Made by a program: the position numbers and the translations under genes. Positions 1 to 10,818 of a stretch of DNA of 64,000 nucleotides are shown in pieces. The notes under the pieces are model-generated. The model was given only the letters and a program-made list of their open reading frames with translations. It was not told the DNA's origin and ran no database searches. This DNA is from Niebla homalea. Its lineage: Eukaryota > Ascomycota > Lecanoromycetes > Lecanorales > Ramalinaceae. Numbering within the stretch: the stretch's first letter is position 1; every line of letters begins with the position of its first letter. The stretch spans positions 496,001 through 560,000 of the forward strand of contig JAHGAU010000035.1 in assembly GCA_019925105.1 (NCBI GenBank). Direction: 5' to 3'.

Positions 1-3000
1 CAGGTCTCTTCCCGTCGAACTTTGTCAAGGTTCTGGATGCCAGCTTTCAGCCTGTGAACCGCGGTACTAGTCCCATGGCGAGTCCCAATGGAAGTCTATC
101 CACACCGAATGCGACACCACAAAAGAGTAAAACCTTTCGGAAGCCGTTTCAATCATATGCGCAGCCGAGTCCTGCGACTAAGCCAGCGGTATCAGCCAAT
201 GTGTCGGCAGTTTCCCCAAGCCCATCCAGACAATCCAGTTCGCAACAGAATTCGAAAAGCCCTTCGAGGCAACCTAGCTACCAGCGAAGTCAACTCGGTC
301 CCTTGAAAAGACCGAGTCGGCTTCAAGTCGATTCGAGTCCCACGAGGCAATTGAGCTATATCAGTCCAACGAGACAAGCAACACATCTTTCGCGGCCTTC
401 TCGGCAACCATCGCCTGTCCACCAAGACGCATACCCCCCACGTTCCCCATCTCTAACTCCAGTCCCGCCACAACATGAAGATGTTGACCTCTCTGGAGAC
501 AATGACTCCCCCCCTCCACCACCTCCACCCCATAGGATAGCTTACAATGCTCCCCCTCCACGCACCGCAGCTTCTCCTACACCTTCGATGAACGATCGAT
601 CCCACGCTGTTTCACAGGGCTATTCCCCCTCCCCTCACTCTCCTAGACCTACTGGTCAGACTCCTTCTCCACTTCGAGATGCAATGGACGATGTCATGTC
701 ATCGCTCAATGATATGCAAATGCGGACAGAGGAGGATTCACCCTCTCCGGAATTGGATCAAGCGCCGTTGAGCCCATGGTCACCAGAGGCATACGATGAA
801 TTCAGAGCGAAATCCAGTCCTAGGGCGAAGCGACGTCCGAGATCTTCTCTTGGAATCGCTTCCTCCCAAATGGAGTATAGTGAATACGATGACGGTATGG
901 ATTCGACGCATCAGCAACCATACGATGAGCCACCAGGAATAGATGATTACGCGGAGCGCATGGAGAGCCGTTTGCGGGCAAATGGTTCAACATCTCCAAG
1001 ACCACCTGACGAGCTGTTCTTTCCAGGATCGAACTCGCCATACCCTCCAGCAGTCCCCAGAAAAAACTCCCCTCTCCCTTCAAGACCACAGTCCTCTTCC
1101 GGTCCGAAGACCTCAGTGACAGCGAGCACTTCTTCAAGTCAGAGATTACGCGGTCGAAAGTCGGCGTATGAATTGGGTCGTCATATGCTAGACCGAACGT
1201 TCACCATAAAATCCAGCACTACTAATTCTTCAAGCGGCGTCCAAAGTGTAGCGACCAATGGCACAGTCAGTACAGACAAGACGAGCCAAAGTCTTATGAG
1301 TGGTCATTCTGCGGGTGGTTTCAGCGCTACCAGTGCTGCTAGTCTTGCTCGCCGCAAATGGGGCAGCATCAGTAGTAGAAGTCGGCCACAAAGTGTGGTC
1401 GGCATGAGGCAAGAGCCCATGGTTGGTTTTGGTAGTGATTACAATGCGATGAGGCCAAAGACCCCGAGTCATAACTCAAGCACTCAGTCAAGACCTGCCT
1501 CAAGGGGTGCGCAAAACTTCAGTGAAATCACTGTAGATTCTAACGGTGGCCTCGGCGGGTTGGTTACGCCAAAGAGCAAGAAAAGTGGCTTCTTCAGGAA
1601 ATTGGTCGACTCGGCTAAAGCAGGCGCAGCAAGCACCAGGAGCACGATAGCTGATGGCAGGGTCGAGTCGCAGCGATCGCCCATCAAGTCCCTTCTGCCG
1701 AACGGCGTGACAGCGATCGCCGGAGGCTCGGCAGCCAAAGACATGGGCCTTAGTGGAACCAAGAGCGATAATGATTGGGTTCAAGTCAGGCGGGATGTCA
1801 ACCGTTCCAATTCCTTAAGCCGCAACGAGCGGACGGAGAGGGTCGAGAGGTGTCAAATGTTGAGTCACTCTGTCATCGCACCGGTTGATGAGTTGTTAGA
1901 AGCTGCTGAAGGGGACGAGAGTGCCGATGGCTACCCAGTCGATCAGCCGACCGACTATCAATCGGTAAATCTTCAACTTGTCGACAAGAGTGCACGCTTC
2001 ATCAATTCTGTACCCCCAATGACAAATGCTGTCAGTCTAGTCCAAGGATACGTGTGCAGGCCATATCGAAGTGATGTCCAGCGGCTAAGGGCCATCTTTA
2101 CTTGGGTTAGTGAAAAGGTGGCCTGGGAAGAGGACTTTGATGGCGGAGTAGACACGAGGAGAGTGATCCAGATGCGGCGAGGGTGCTCCGAGGAGGTTGC
2201 AACTTTGGTCTGTGAAATGTGCAATGCGGCGGGTTTGCAGGCTGAGATGGTCAGGGGCTACCTAAAAGCCCCTGGAGAAATGGTGGACAGTCCGCGACCA
2301 AATCACTGGTGGAATGCTGTCGTTGTGGATGGATGCTGGAGAATCATGGACTGCTCTTTGGCTAGCCCGACCAATCCTAGACGAAGTTCCTACTCAAGTG
2401 CTGGCTCCCAAGTGGCAGAAGTGGGCTTCTTCTTGTCAAGACCAATGGATATATGCTTCACGCATATCCCCTCGAACTTCCATCAGCAACATATCTGTCC
2501 TCTGGTTCCCTCAGAAGTCCTCCTTGCGCTACCATGCGCGTGCCCGGCATACTTCAGCAATGGATTACAGATGGTTGACTACGACACCAGTCTGTTCCGG
2601 ATCGAGAACCTTGAGCTTGTCCAGATCCAGTTCATGGCCCCTTCAGACGTGGAATGTCTGGCAGAAGTCGAAGCTCGATCTTATGCCCACGATATAGACG
2701 GAGATAGATTCGAGAGCGGCGACACGACCACCACGCGTGCCCTTGCTCAAGCCGAATGGGTCGATGGTCGAAAACGCTACACCGTCAAGGCGCACCTTCC
2801 CAGCGACGAAGGATACGGCACTTTGAAAGTATATGCGGGAAAGAGAGGTCTCATGCACTCGGTCAAGGACAACCCGCACCCTCTTGCCTTCACCATCCCC
2901 ATCGTCCACACGGGGGAAAATCCACCCTACGAATTCCTCCTTCGCCATCCTACCCCCCACGCTCAACGCCATGATCTTTATGTTTCTCAACCTCAATGCC

Positions 3001-3440
3001 GCCGCCTGGCGTTGAATAACACTTTCGTCTTCGCCGTACGCCAGCACCCGTCATCGATGGCGTGCGTGTCTCCCATGGAACAGCGGGCGATGTCGCCTCG
3101 ACCCTCTTCAGCCATGTCTATGGTCTCTGCCGCGCCCTCGGACTACTTTTCGCAGACCAGCTCGAATAGCGGTAGCGGCGGTGGTGGCTCCGCCAGCGCT
3201 CAGCAGGGTGGTAATGGGTTCAAGCAGGAGAAACCGGCGAAACTGGCTATACAGGCACCCAGTGGGAAGATCAATAGGTTGATACGCAAGAGTGATAATT
3301 GCGTGAGTACTGATGAGGCTGCTGATGGTGGAGTCTGGGAAACGATCATCAAAGTTGGCGAGAGGGGGGTGTGGAGAGGGTTGGTGTTGGCGGACCGGAG
3401 TGCGAGGTGGTGTGTCTTTGGGGAGTGGAATTGCGTTTGA
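1..3440 (+). CDS. CYK3: Cytokinesis protein 3 (Cyk3), 5' partial
   Basis: The frame is open from base 3; the first codons read GLFPSNFVKVLD, the end of an SH3 domain, so the true start lies upstream of the window. A long Ser/Pro-rich low-complexity region follows (to about base 1900), with proline runs and many SPxR-type sites, then a transglutaminase-like domain. Numbering from the GTG at base 54, a Cys-His-Asp triad is visible: Cys ~711 (RRGCSEE), His ~751 (NHWWN), Asp ~766 (IMDCS). Cyk3 acts at the division site with the septum machinery in fungi. No intron is needed in the visible part. The C-terminus has a Gly/Ser linker and a basic stretch before the stop at 3438-3440. SH3 followed by a transglutaminase-like fold is the Cyk3 layout. 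Whether the triad is catalytic cannot be judged here. Confidence 0.88.
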   Translation, partial: GLFPSNFVKVLDASFQPVNRGTSPMASPNGSLSTPNATPQKSKTFRKPFQSYAQPSPATKPAVSANVSAVSPSPSRQSSSQQNSKSPSRQPSYQRSQLGPLKRPSRLQVDSSPTRQLSYISPTRQATHLSRPSRQPSPVHQDAYPPRSPSLTPVPPQHEDVDLSGDNDSPPPPPPPHRIAYNAPPPRTAASPTPSMNDRSHAVSQGYSPSPHSPRPTGQTPSPLRDAMDDVMSSLNDMQMRTEEDSPSPELDQAPLSPWSPEAYDEFRAKSSPRAKRRPRSSLGIASSQMEYSEYDDGMDSTHQQPYDEPPGIDDYAERMESRLRANGSTSPRPPDELFFPGSNSPYPPAVPRKNSPLPSRPQSSSGPKTSVTASTSSSQRLRGRKSAYELGRHMLDRTFTIKSSTTNSSSGVQSVATNGTVSTDKTSQSLMSGHSAGGFSATSAASLARRKWGSISSRSRPQSVVGMRQEPMVGFGSDYNAMRPKTPSHNSSTQSRPASRGAQNFSEITVDSNGGLGGLVTPKSKKSGFFRKLVDSAKAGAASTRSTIADGRVESQRSPIKSLLPNGVTAIAGGSAAKDMGLSGTKSDNDWVQVRRDVNRSNSLSRNERTERVERCQMLSHSVIAPVDELLEAAEGDESADGYPVDQPTDYQSVNLQLVDKSARFINSVPPMTNAVSLVQGYVCRPYRSDVQRLRAIFTWVSEKVAWEEDFDGGVDTRRVIQMRRGCSEEVATLVCEMCNAAGLQAEMVRGYLKAPGEMVDSPRPNHWWNAVVVDGCWRIMDCSLASPTNPRRSSYSSAGSQVAEVGFFLSRPMDICFTHIPSNFHQQHICPLVPSEVLLALPCACPAYFSNGLQMVDYDTSLFRIENLELVQIQFMAPSDVECLAEVEARSYAHDIDGDRFESGDTTTTRALAQAEWVDGRKRYTVKAHLPSDEGYGTLKVYAGKRGLMHSVKDNPHPLAFTIPIVHTGENPPYEFLLRHPTPHAQRHDLYVSQPQCRRLALNNTFVFAVRQHPSSMACVSPMEQRAMSPRPSSAMSMVSAAPSDYFSQTSSNSGSGGGGSASAQQGGNGFKQEKPAKLAIQAPSGKINRLIRKSDNCVSTDEAADGGVWETIIKVGERGVWRGLVLADRSARWCVFGEWNCV

Positions 3441-3861
3441 GAGATACTGTTGGAGACGATTTGGAGACCGTTTTTGTAAGCTTCTGGTTGTCAGTCTCTT
3501 GATTTTTTTACAGAGCCTGGTTTATTACTGTCTCGCATATCAGGGAGTATTTGGTCGTGACTTTGCGTACATGGACATATACGGTCTGATAAGAGGGAAT
3601 ATCATGACAGGACGATTATCAACGTTTCGACTAAAACATGGCATGGAAACTACTCATAATATCTGTCTCTTTTCAAATATCATCTTGGTCGATTGGTGCA
3701 TTGCTGCGTACGGAGTAGTCTATGTTGAATGTTTGTGCCCTTTAGGCAACCCTACAACTGCCTTTGAACCTTTCAGCGCCTCGCTCCAGGATGATCACAC
3801 CTATAGTGTCCACAAGTCTATACACACCCACCTTGTTCACTGTCAACGACCTTACCCACCC
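3441..3861. other. Intergenic, convergent 3' ends
   Basis: Tail-to-tail spacer between CYK3 and the MTHFR gene. It contains pyrimidine-rich 3' sequence but no reading frame or RNA gene that I can support. Confidence 0.6.
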
Positions 3862-6076
3862 TCACCCGCCTTCCATCAAAACCTCCCATAACCTCCCTGC
3901 CTCCCGATACTGATGCCCAATCACATTCACCAACACCGTCTCCTTCCTCATCCTCTGCAAGAATTCCCTGCACCTCCTCAGCCTCTCCTTCTCCTCACTA
4001 CCCACCCGGTACCGCCTCGCCACCTCGCCGACACACCTACCCCACTCGCTCCAGATGCCAAACGCCTCCTCCCCCCACGCTTTAAACGAGACCTCCTCCA
4101 CCATGGTCGCGGTCGCGATCTCCTTCCCCTTGAAGCTCCCCCACGTGACAGCGTGCACGGCCTCGGCGGCCTCGCTGGATGAGAAGTCGGCAGAGGAGTT
4201 GGTGGCGTAGTAGGCCACCTCGCCCTCGGCGTGGAGGTGCTCGAGCCGGCGCTGGAGCGAGGCGGTGAAGATGTCGCGGGGCACGAAGAACTCGACAAAG
4301 GCCTTCTGGAAGACGAAGCCGCCCGGGGGACCCCAGCCGTGGATGCTGTGGTCGGAGGGGAGGCCGTCGACGGCCGGTTGGGATGCGATGGTCCAAAGGC
4401 ATTTTTGGGTGGTGAGGGCGGTCAGTTCGGTCTTGATGAGGGCGGTTTCGGGGGAGAGGGTGGCGGATTCGGACCAGGGGAGTCTTGGGGGTTTATTGGC
4501 GGTTAGGTGGGTGGCGAAGAGGGAGGTGATCTCGGCGATGGTGGTGGGGGTGCCCCAGAGGGTGACGGCTTGGTCGGGAGGTGCCGTGAGAGCTGGAAAG
4601 GGGGCAATAGTCAGTGGGATTTGGGGAGGAAAGTAATATCTTGCTTCTTGATCGTAGATTTATAAAGCGCGGGAGAACAGACTCTTGAAGAATGGAAGGA
4701 TAGAACTTCGGTCGCGGCGTCCTTTACTGATAACATCATGCAATGAGTGGGAAGAAACGGTGGGGTACTACACTCACATGTGGGAGAATAGGATAGCGGA
4801 GGGTTGAAAGCGGGAGAGCGAGCATCGCCAAATCGACCGTTAGGGTAATCATCCCAAGTGGCCTCCCAAGAGAGCGGGTTACCGTTGACGTTCACAGGAG
4901 GCACCCCTGACCTACCGGGCGAGGACGAGCGATGCGAATTCGTCGTCAATTGAGCGGCGGCCGAGGTTGAAGAATTGGACATTGTACGGCTACGAAGCGC
5001 CTCTATGCCGCTTATCCCATTGACGATCGGGGGGGAGTCCGAGAGAGCTGATTCGTCCGGAACTTCTGGTTGCACGAGGCGACATCGATCAAGGATCTCA
5101 GTCACCACTTTCTCTAGATTCAAAGTGAAGAAATGAAGGCCAGTTGGGCCTGGGAACCTGACCTCCTTGATCCTTTCCACAAGCTCACTCAGAGCGTCAA
5201 CGCCAACCCTTTTAACGGCTTCATCGTCCCCCCGGACTGGATCGAGCCTCTCTAGAAGCTGTGGCGGGAGACTGGCATGTGACAGCTTCGCGGTTCTTTG
5301 GAGAATTGCGTAGCTTTGGATCGGCATCAGTCCAGGTATAATTGGTATGCTTTTGAAGGCTCCAGATTCGTGTCCTCTGAGCAGCTTCTCAAACCTGATA
5401 TAAGCTTCTACATCGTAGAAGAGTTGGGTCATGATGAAGTCTGCCCCCGCTTTGGTCTTGTCTATCAGATGCGGTATATCTTTCGTGAGATCTTGATCCA
5501 AAGCATGCGATTGATCCGAATGGCCCTCAGGATACGCGGCCACGCCGATGCAAAAATAATCTCCATGCTTTCGCCGTATGTACCTCACCAGGTCGATGGC
5601 CCACGTGAACTCCTCGTTGCTGTCTTCATCATCCTCCGCTGCATTCTCCTCACGATACTCCTCCTTCCTCGGCGCGTCTCCCCTCAAAGCCAGGATGTTG
5701 CGCACACCCAGCACCTTTGCCTCTTCCAATGCTTGATCCACCAGCCTCCGCTTCATATTTGTACATGTGAGATGGAGGCATGTTGTGAGGCCCAGTTGCC
5801 GTTGACATATCTCTGCCAATTCGAGAGATCCTGAGCATGTGCAGCCTCCTGCGCCCCATGTGACTGTTACAAATAGAGGTCGTAAGACGCTTGACATGCG
5901 CTCAAGGCGCGTCTGTAGATTGGAGAAGCCCTGAGCGTTTGTTAGTGGACATCATCAAAGTCATGAATTGCTACGAGTGGGGACGGTACAATCTGGGTCT
6001 TGGGTGGGAAAAACTCAAGTGAAAAATATGTAGAGTCATTCGGCAAGGCAGCGATCTTATCAGTGAGCTTTTGCAT
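3862..6076 (-). CDS. MET12/MET13: Methylenetetrahydrofolate reductase (MTHFR)
   Basis: Three exons: 6076-5990, 5930-4778, 4592-3862 (656 aa). Intron 1 (59 bp) has donor GTACCG and branch CTAAC; intron 2 is long (185 bp) with donor GTGAGT. The enzyme reduces 5,10-methylene-THF to 5-methyl-THF for methionine synthesis in the cytosol. The N-terminal half is the FAD-binding catalytic barrel: FSLEFFPPKTQ at the start, then TVTWGAGG, HLTCTN, ILALRGD, FCIGVAAYPEGH, FIMTQLFYD and IIPGLMPI. After a Ser-rich linker comes the eukaryotic C-terminal regulatory domain (LWGTPTT, HGWGPPGGFVFQKAF, VTWGSFKGKE, FGIWSEW). Length matches fungal MTHFRs. Fungi commonly carry two paralogues and I cannot decide between MET12 and MET13. 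The linker just before the regulatory domain lacks the GEIDGYG-like stretch I recall from yeast, so the exon 2/3 junction is the least certain part. Confidence 0.93.
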
Positions 6077-6393
6077 GGTGTCGGTTGAGCCTCTCGGTTG
6101 AGCCAGACGAGGCTCTATTTTTGTGTTGGCGATATAATTTGATTTGGGCAAAAGAAAATGGAATCCAGAAAAACCACAAATCAACACAAATCGGACGCCC
6201 CACGGTACGGCTACCACATTCGCTCGGATCAAGCACGTCATCAAATTTGTTCTCATTGCTTGATATCATATGTACATTCAGTTCCTCTCCCGTCACGAGA
6301 TGGGTCAGAGAGCATTTAAGCGTTTCGTTTCACATGAGCATAGAACGCTGGTATCAACCCAATAGATATTGACAGACGATCGAGAGACGTCCA
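6077..6393. other. Intergenic, MTHFR promoter / QTRT2 3' side
   Basis: 317 bp between the MTHFR start and the QTRT2 stop, both on the minus strand. The MTHFR promoter must lie here; no clear TATA box or repeated element is evident. Confidence 0.5.
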
Positions 6394-7957
6394 TCACCCT
6401 CCGACTTCGTCTCCTTCACACTCGTCGAACATTGCTGCAAACCCCACTTGCTCCAGATCTGCTGCCTCCATCTTCGCACTTGGCCGCACAGCCTCGGCCA
6501 GTCGTGCTTTGCGATCGTCAAGGGAGCGATACGCCGCCGGGTTCTTCTTAGGCTCCCCTTTTCCTTCGGATTTGAATTGATAGCCCCTCGCGCTGCCATT
6601 CAGTCAGTAATAGCACAGCGTGTCCAAGATACATACAGACCATCATACCGTGGACCCTGCCCTGTCTTGATGGGCAATTGCCTTTCGTAGCATCCTTCAA
6701 ACGCTGCCGTGTCTTGCTCAAAAGTGCCGCGGGAGATGCTTTCACGGACGGCGGCAAAGAACTCATCCATGAGGGCACAATTGTGCAACTGTAGCAAGAC
6801 CCATGCCAGCATTTCCTTGGCGTCCAAAAGATGATGAACGTAGGCTCGATGATGATTGGTGCAAGTATAACATGTACAGCCACTCCTCAAGGGCGTGACG
6901 TCCACAGCAAATGAGTTTGACCAAAGATCCGAGCCTAGAGGGGCAGGTGGGCCCTGTACAGCGTTTGCACCAATCCCAAATGCGAAGTCGAGTGCGATGC
7001 CTGCATCTGTGGCGTCGTTGAGAAAGGGTATAGTGAAAAGATCGATGCCTGCCGCGACATGATTCAGAATATCCAGGGGGCCAGTCACGGCACCGAGCCA
7101 CAAGCGTGGCATGCTCATGAGAGATCTCGGTGTCTCGGCAGCGGACTCGATTTCGTAGAACACCAGGCCAGAGATGTCATTGCGAAAGTCATCCTGAAGC
7201 GCGCTCAGGTACCAAGATTGCTTCTCAGCATCTATTGGTAGAATGGGCGCGAAGAGGGCAGTGTTAGGAGTGCCGAGCTCAGCATCCCTCATGCCTTGAA
7301 TCAAAGCATTGAGCCAGGACTGAGTCCTGTCGCCCATCTTCTCTGCTCGCTTGACACCAGGTTGATGGCCGTAGAGCACATCGCCCATGCCTATGGTGAT
7401 ATCGGGCCGAAGCTTTTGAACAGCCTCAACGTAATCTCCGCACTCGAGAGTATTGAAGCCAAGATTAGTCATGATGCTGATCGAAGTCGAGGTACTACCA
7501 ACTGGACACGCCAATGGTGGTATCCGTCGAGGACCGAGGACGAGCAAAGCATCTTGTTGGAGTGAAATGAATTTCCGTAATGTGGATGCGTCGGATGCAG
7601 CTTGAAAGCTGTAGAGAGGGGGTCTTTGTGCGGGTGCTTTTTCTATATCTTAAAGGCTCCAGTGAGAGCAAAATTGTCAGCCTCATGATATCCATATGCT
7701 GAGACAAGGCGTCTCGTGGAATGGTTCTCACAATCTTCGAGCGCTGTGTAAATCCCGCTGACTGACGTGTGCCTCCTCAAATTATCCTGCGAGATATGGG
7801 GGACAGCCCCTCGAGAGCTGACGGGTAGGTAATGTGGTGTGTCAATGGGTAGACGCCCATCAGGAGACAACTGTCCCACTCGGGGGCCCTGTTCTACAGC
7901 ATTGGCAACTTTGAATGGTAATATCTTGAGACCCCTTGAAGAAGCCCTTGAGCTCAT
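6394..7957 (-). CDS. QTRT2: Queuine tRNA-ribosyltransferase accessory subunit 2
   Basis: Three exons: 7957-7732, 7648-6649, 6592-6394 (474 aa). Intron 1 (83 bp, donor GTGAGA) needs an AAG acceptor: the adjacent TAG would create an immediate stop, whereas AAG gives the family-like ALEDYIEKAP. Intron 2 (56 bp) restores the GPRARGYQFK signature. QTRT2 pairs with the catalytic subunit QTRT1 to swap guanine-34 for queuine in GUN-anticodon tRNAs; in animals the complex sits at the mitochondrial outer membrane. Visible features are the N-terminal TPHYLPVSSRGAVPH segment, LVLGPRR, and the TGT zinc site CTCYTC followed about 25 residues later by His in the LLQLHN region. The start was set at the Met nearest the conserved block; an in-frame Met 20 codons upstream (8017) is an alternative. 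QTRT1 is not in this window. Confidence 0.92.
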
Positions 7958-8574
7958 CACCCGTCGGCTGCTTCGACCGAAATTCGTCTTTACCGATCCG
8001 TAGAACAGGTTGCACATGCAACAATTGTAGATAGATCTATGGGAGGGCCCATTGTTGATCTATCACTTTATGCTGAGAAGTACGTGCCTGTTCTATAATC
8101 TACCCAGAGAGACGTGCGGAGAAAGCCATTTGGCCTGCGGAGCTGAGCAAAGTGCCTCATTTGAGTCTACTACTCTCGAAGAAATTGTATAAGATCTCAG
8201 ACAAATTAATGCCAATGACCAGTAATATTGGTACCGCCTGTTCGACCGCTGCTTCATGCCTTGACTCCCGCTATGAGACCTTCTTCCTATTACCTTGGCC
8301 AGACAGCGCGGTTGCCTGCACTATGGCTAAAATCAAATGACGACACGACTCACCTGTATCATTTGATCCTGGTCTTGCGGACTTCTCGGAAAATTGTAAG
8401 CTCATGAAGCAATTGTGACTCCACGTTCTGTTTTGGTAAGTCCATCTCAGCAGCTGTTCTTCAAGTGTTATATATGTCTGAAATCATACTGACTCCGGGC
8501 TCTAGTAGATAGACTTGAAGACAACCGATACTCGCCTGTGCATTACAGTTACCAGACATTGAGGGATATTCAGA
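7958..8574. other. Intergenic, divergent promoter region
   Basis: 617 bp between the divergently transcribed QTRT2 and lipocalin-like genes, presumably holding both promoters. I see no further gene, repeat or RNA. Confidence 0.5.
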
Positions 8575-9111
8575 ATGGCTGCCCCACCAGGGAAATCTCT
8601 TGCCAATCTCACAGGCGAGTGGAAGCTCAATAAATCGCTGTCGGCGGATGTGGCCGAGATCCTCGCCATCCAAGGCACGTCTTCCCTCGTGTGCAAAGCC
8701 ATTTCTTCGGCCTCTGTCACCCTCAAAATCACGCAACCTAAGGACAATGAGTACTCCATCAAGCAGACGGCCACTGCAGCCGCGATCCCAGGGACAACGG
8801 AACAATACATCTTGGACTTCGAATGGCGGACCAACAAGGATCCCTTCTTCGGGCAGGTGAGGGGGAGGAGCAAGTGGATAAGGCTTGAGGAAGCGAACGA
8901 CATGGATGTGGAAGGTAGTTGGGAAGATGGTGATGAAGGAAGGCTGATCTTAGCTGAAGGAGGCAAAGAAGATGGCGGTTGGGAGGCGCAAAGACTGTGG
9001 GGCTTTGAGCAAATTGATGGCGAGAGAAGGTGGACCCAGACAGTCAAGGTCTGGAACAAAGGTGGCGAGGATATGAAGGGCAAGATGGTATATGATTTTG
9101 TGAAAGAGTAA
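8575..9111 (+). CDS. Lipocalin-like (calycin-type) fungal protein
   Basis: Single exon, 178 aa, no signal peptide or membrane segment. The opening LTGEWKLNKSLSADVAEIL, then WGFEQIDGERRW and KMVYDF near the end, resemble a family of small ascomycete proteins annotated with a lipocalin/fatty-acid-binding-like domain: an N-terminal GxW motif and alternating short strands rich in aromatic residues. The likely role is binding a small hydrophobic ligand, but no substrate can be inferred. The start is the first ATG of the frame, preceded by GGATATTCAGA. The protein is acidic in its middle. The divergent neighbour is QTRT2; no functional link is evident. Confidence 0.7.
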   Translation: MAAPPGKSLANLTGEWKLNKSLSADVAEILAIQGTSSLVCKAISSASVTLKITQPKDNEYSIKQTATAAAIPGTTEQYILDFEWRTNKDPFFGQVRGRSKWIRLEEANDMDVEGSWEDGDEGRLILAEGGKEDGGWEAQRLWGFEQIDGERRWTQTVKVWNKGGEDMKGKMVYDFVKE

Positions 9112-9657
9112 TCAGAGGAACCTTGAGCCCAAATTCATGGCATTCTTTCTAGTGCATTTGAGCAGCGTCCGAATTGTCTGTGGCAACAAGGCTGTAAATG
9201 CCATTAATGCAAATACTAAAACCAAAGAAAAGCACTTCTTCAAAAAGAAGCCGTATGTATTAAAAACGTTGCAATTGTGGTAGTGGTCCATTTAATATGC
9301 AGCATATGCTATGGCGGTGGGCAACCAAAAATACGTCATATTAATATCCAGATTGACCAATGAGAGAGTGCCAAGCATCAAGATCAGAACAAGTCTCCGA
9401 AGCTCTCATGGATACATGACTTCCAGGGATGTTGATACACATACGAGACCTGCAGACCATACACCCATTGTCTTCTTCGCAACTTCAAGTATCCGTCTAG
9501 TTCCAGCATGTAAATCGTCGCGTCATTGCGTTCTCACAAAAAGACTCCCCCCCTTGCCGAAGCCACCCCCATTGACGCCAATTTATTGAGCGCTACAGCT
9601 ATGTCCGCCATGATATAGAAGCTCTTGGAAGTACTCCTGTACTTCACACCGGCCGTC
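9112..9657. other. Intergenic
   Basis: 546 bp between two plus-strand genes: the 3' region of the lipocalin-like gene (several AATAAA-like A-rich stretches) and the promoter of ANY1, which has a C-rich tract just before 9590. No gene seen. Confidence 0.5.
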
Positions 9658-10550
9658 ATGGCTCTCCTAGCCGCCTTGATATCCTCGCTAGCTCCCCTCT
9701 TGTACGCTCTCTACTTCCTCCTCCCTCTCCCCCTCCCTCCTTCCCCCACTCCTATCGATCTTACATTGACATCCCCATCGACAGCTTGATTCTCTCCCCT
9801 ATAACCTCCTATACCGATCAAATTCTCTCCATCCATGCCACCCACACATCTGCCGGCTTCTCGCTCGACATCCCCCTGATAATGCTCACGGCATCCATCC
9901 TGAAGATCTTCTACTGGCCGGGCGCACGCTACGATGTGGCCCTGCTGACACAAGCGGTGGTCATGGTGGGGGTGCAACTCGTGCTACTGAAGGTGGCCCT
10001 GGACAACCGGCCGAGCCAGAAGGACGCAGGACCGTTCAAGGGGCTGGAGGGAGGGCGCCCGTACAAATTTTGGCGGTGGAAGTCGCAGCGGCCGTACGTG
10101 TGTCCATCATGTTCTTCAAAAAATGCTTGGGTTGAGCCGTCATGGATCTGGGCTGACCTCTCATGTGCCAGATACTGGGAATACCTCGGCCTGCTCACCC
10201 TCACCTTGTTCGCTTTTCAGACTTTCCTCCAGCCGGGGCCGAGCTCGAGCTATACCCAGCTGATCGGCTATATGGGCCTTGCCACCGAAGCTATCCTACC
10301 TATACCGCAGATTCTCGCAAACCACCGCGCCCAATCGTGCAAAGGTTTCCGGGTGTCCGTATTGGCGAATTGGTTGTTGGGTGATGCGATGAAGATGGGG
10401 TTTTTCTTTTTGGCCGAGGACGGCAAGATCCCCTGGGCTTTCAAATTGTGTGGCATCTTTCAAGCGGCATGTGATGTAGGATTAGGAATCCAGTATTGGA
10501 TGTTTGGTGACGGATCCAAGGACACAATAGATGCAGTAGAAAAGGATTGA
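9658..10550 (+). CDS. ANY1: PQ-loop membrane protein (Any1/Cfs1, SLC66A2-like)
   Basis: Three exons: 9658-9701, 9785-10093, 10172-10550 (243 aa). Both donors are GTACGY; the second intron has branch GCTGAC. The first exon supplies MALLAALISSLAPL, which joins in frame to FLILSPITSYTDQIL. Two PQ-loop motifs are visible: SPITSYTDQILSIH with SSAGFSLDIPL-like sequence, and the later EAILPIPQILANHR followed by SCKGFRVSVLANWLLGDAMK. Several hydrophobic segments are consistent with seven membrane spans. In yeast, Any1 works at Golgi/endosomal membranes and antagonises phospholipid flippases; the human relative is SLC66A2 (PQLC1). Transport of a specific substrate is unproven for the family. Confidence 0.9.
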
Positions 10551-10818
10551 GACCGAGCTGATAATGGGGCCGGCTCATGCCACAATGTACAACGACTGTA
10601 CGCCGTTTGTCCCCACTCCAACTTTTCGCCGTCACCAACCGTAGTTTCAGCTCTTTATGTAAGCATACATGGTCACCATTCATTGCGCTCCCTCTGCTGA
10701 AGCGCTGCCAAATCCCCATTCTCGTTTCTTTAAAACCCCCCCCATTGGACGCCAAACCTAAGATGTCCGCTAAGCGCATACGAGTACCAAAATTCTAGAC
10801 CCTTGTAGGGAGCTTGGA

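Noticed and set aside
3313..3891. 192-codon plus-strand frame after CYK3
   Set aside because: It overlaps the CYK3 end in another phase and runs into the MTHFR 3' region, with no family features.
4231..4636. Plus-strand Gly-rich frames opposite MTHFR exon 3
   Set aside because: Antisense to a well-supported exon; composition reflects the GC-rich codon use of that exon.
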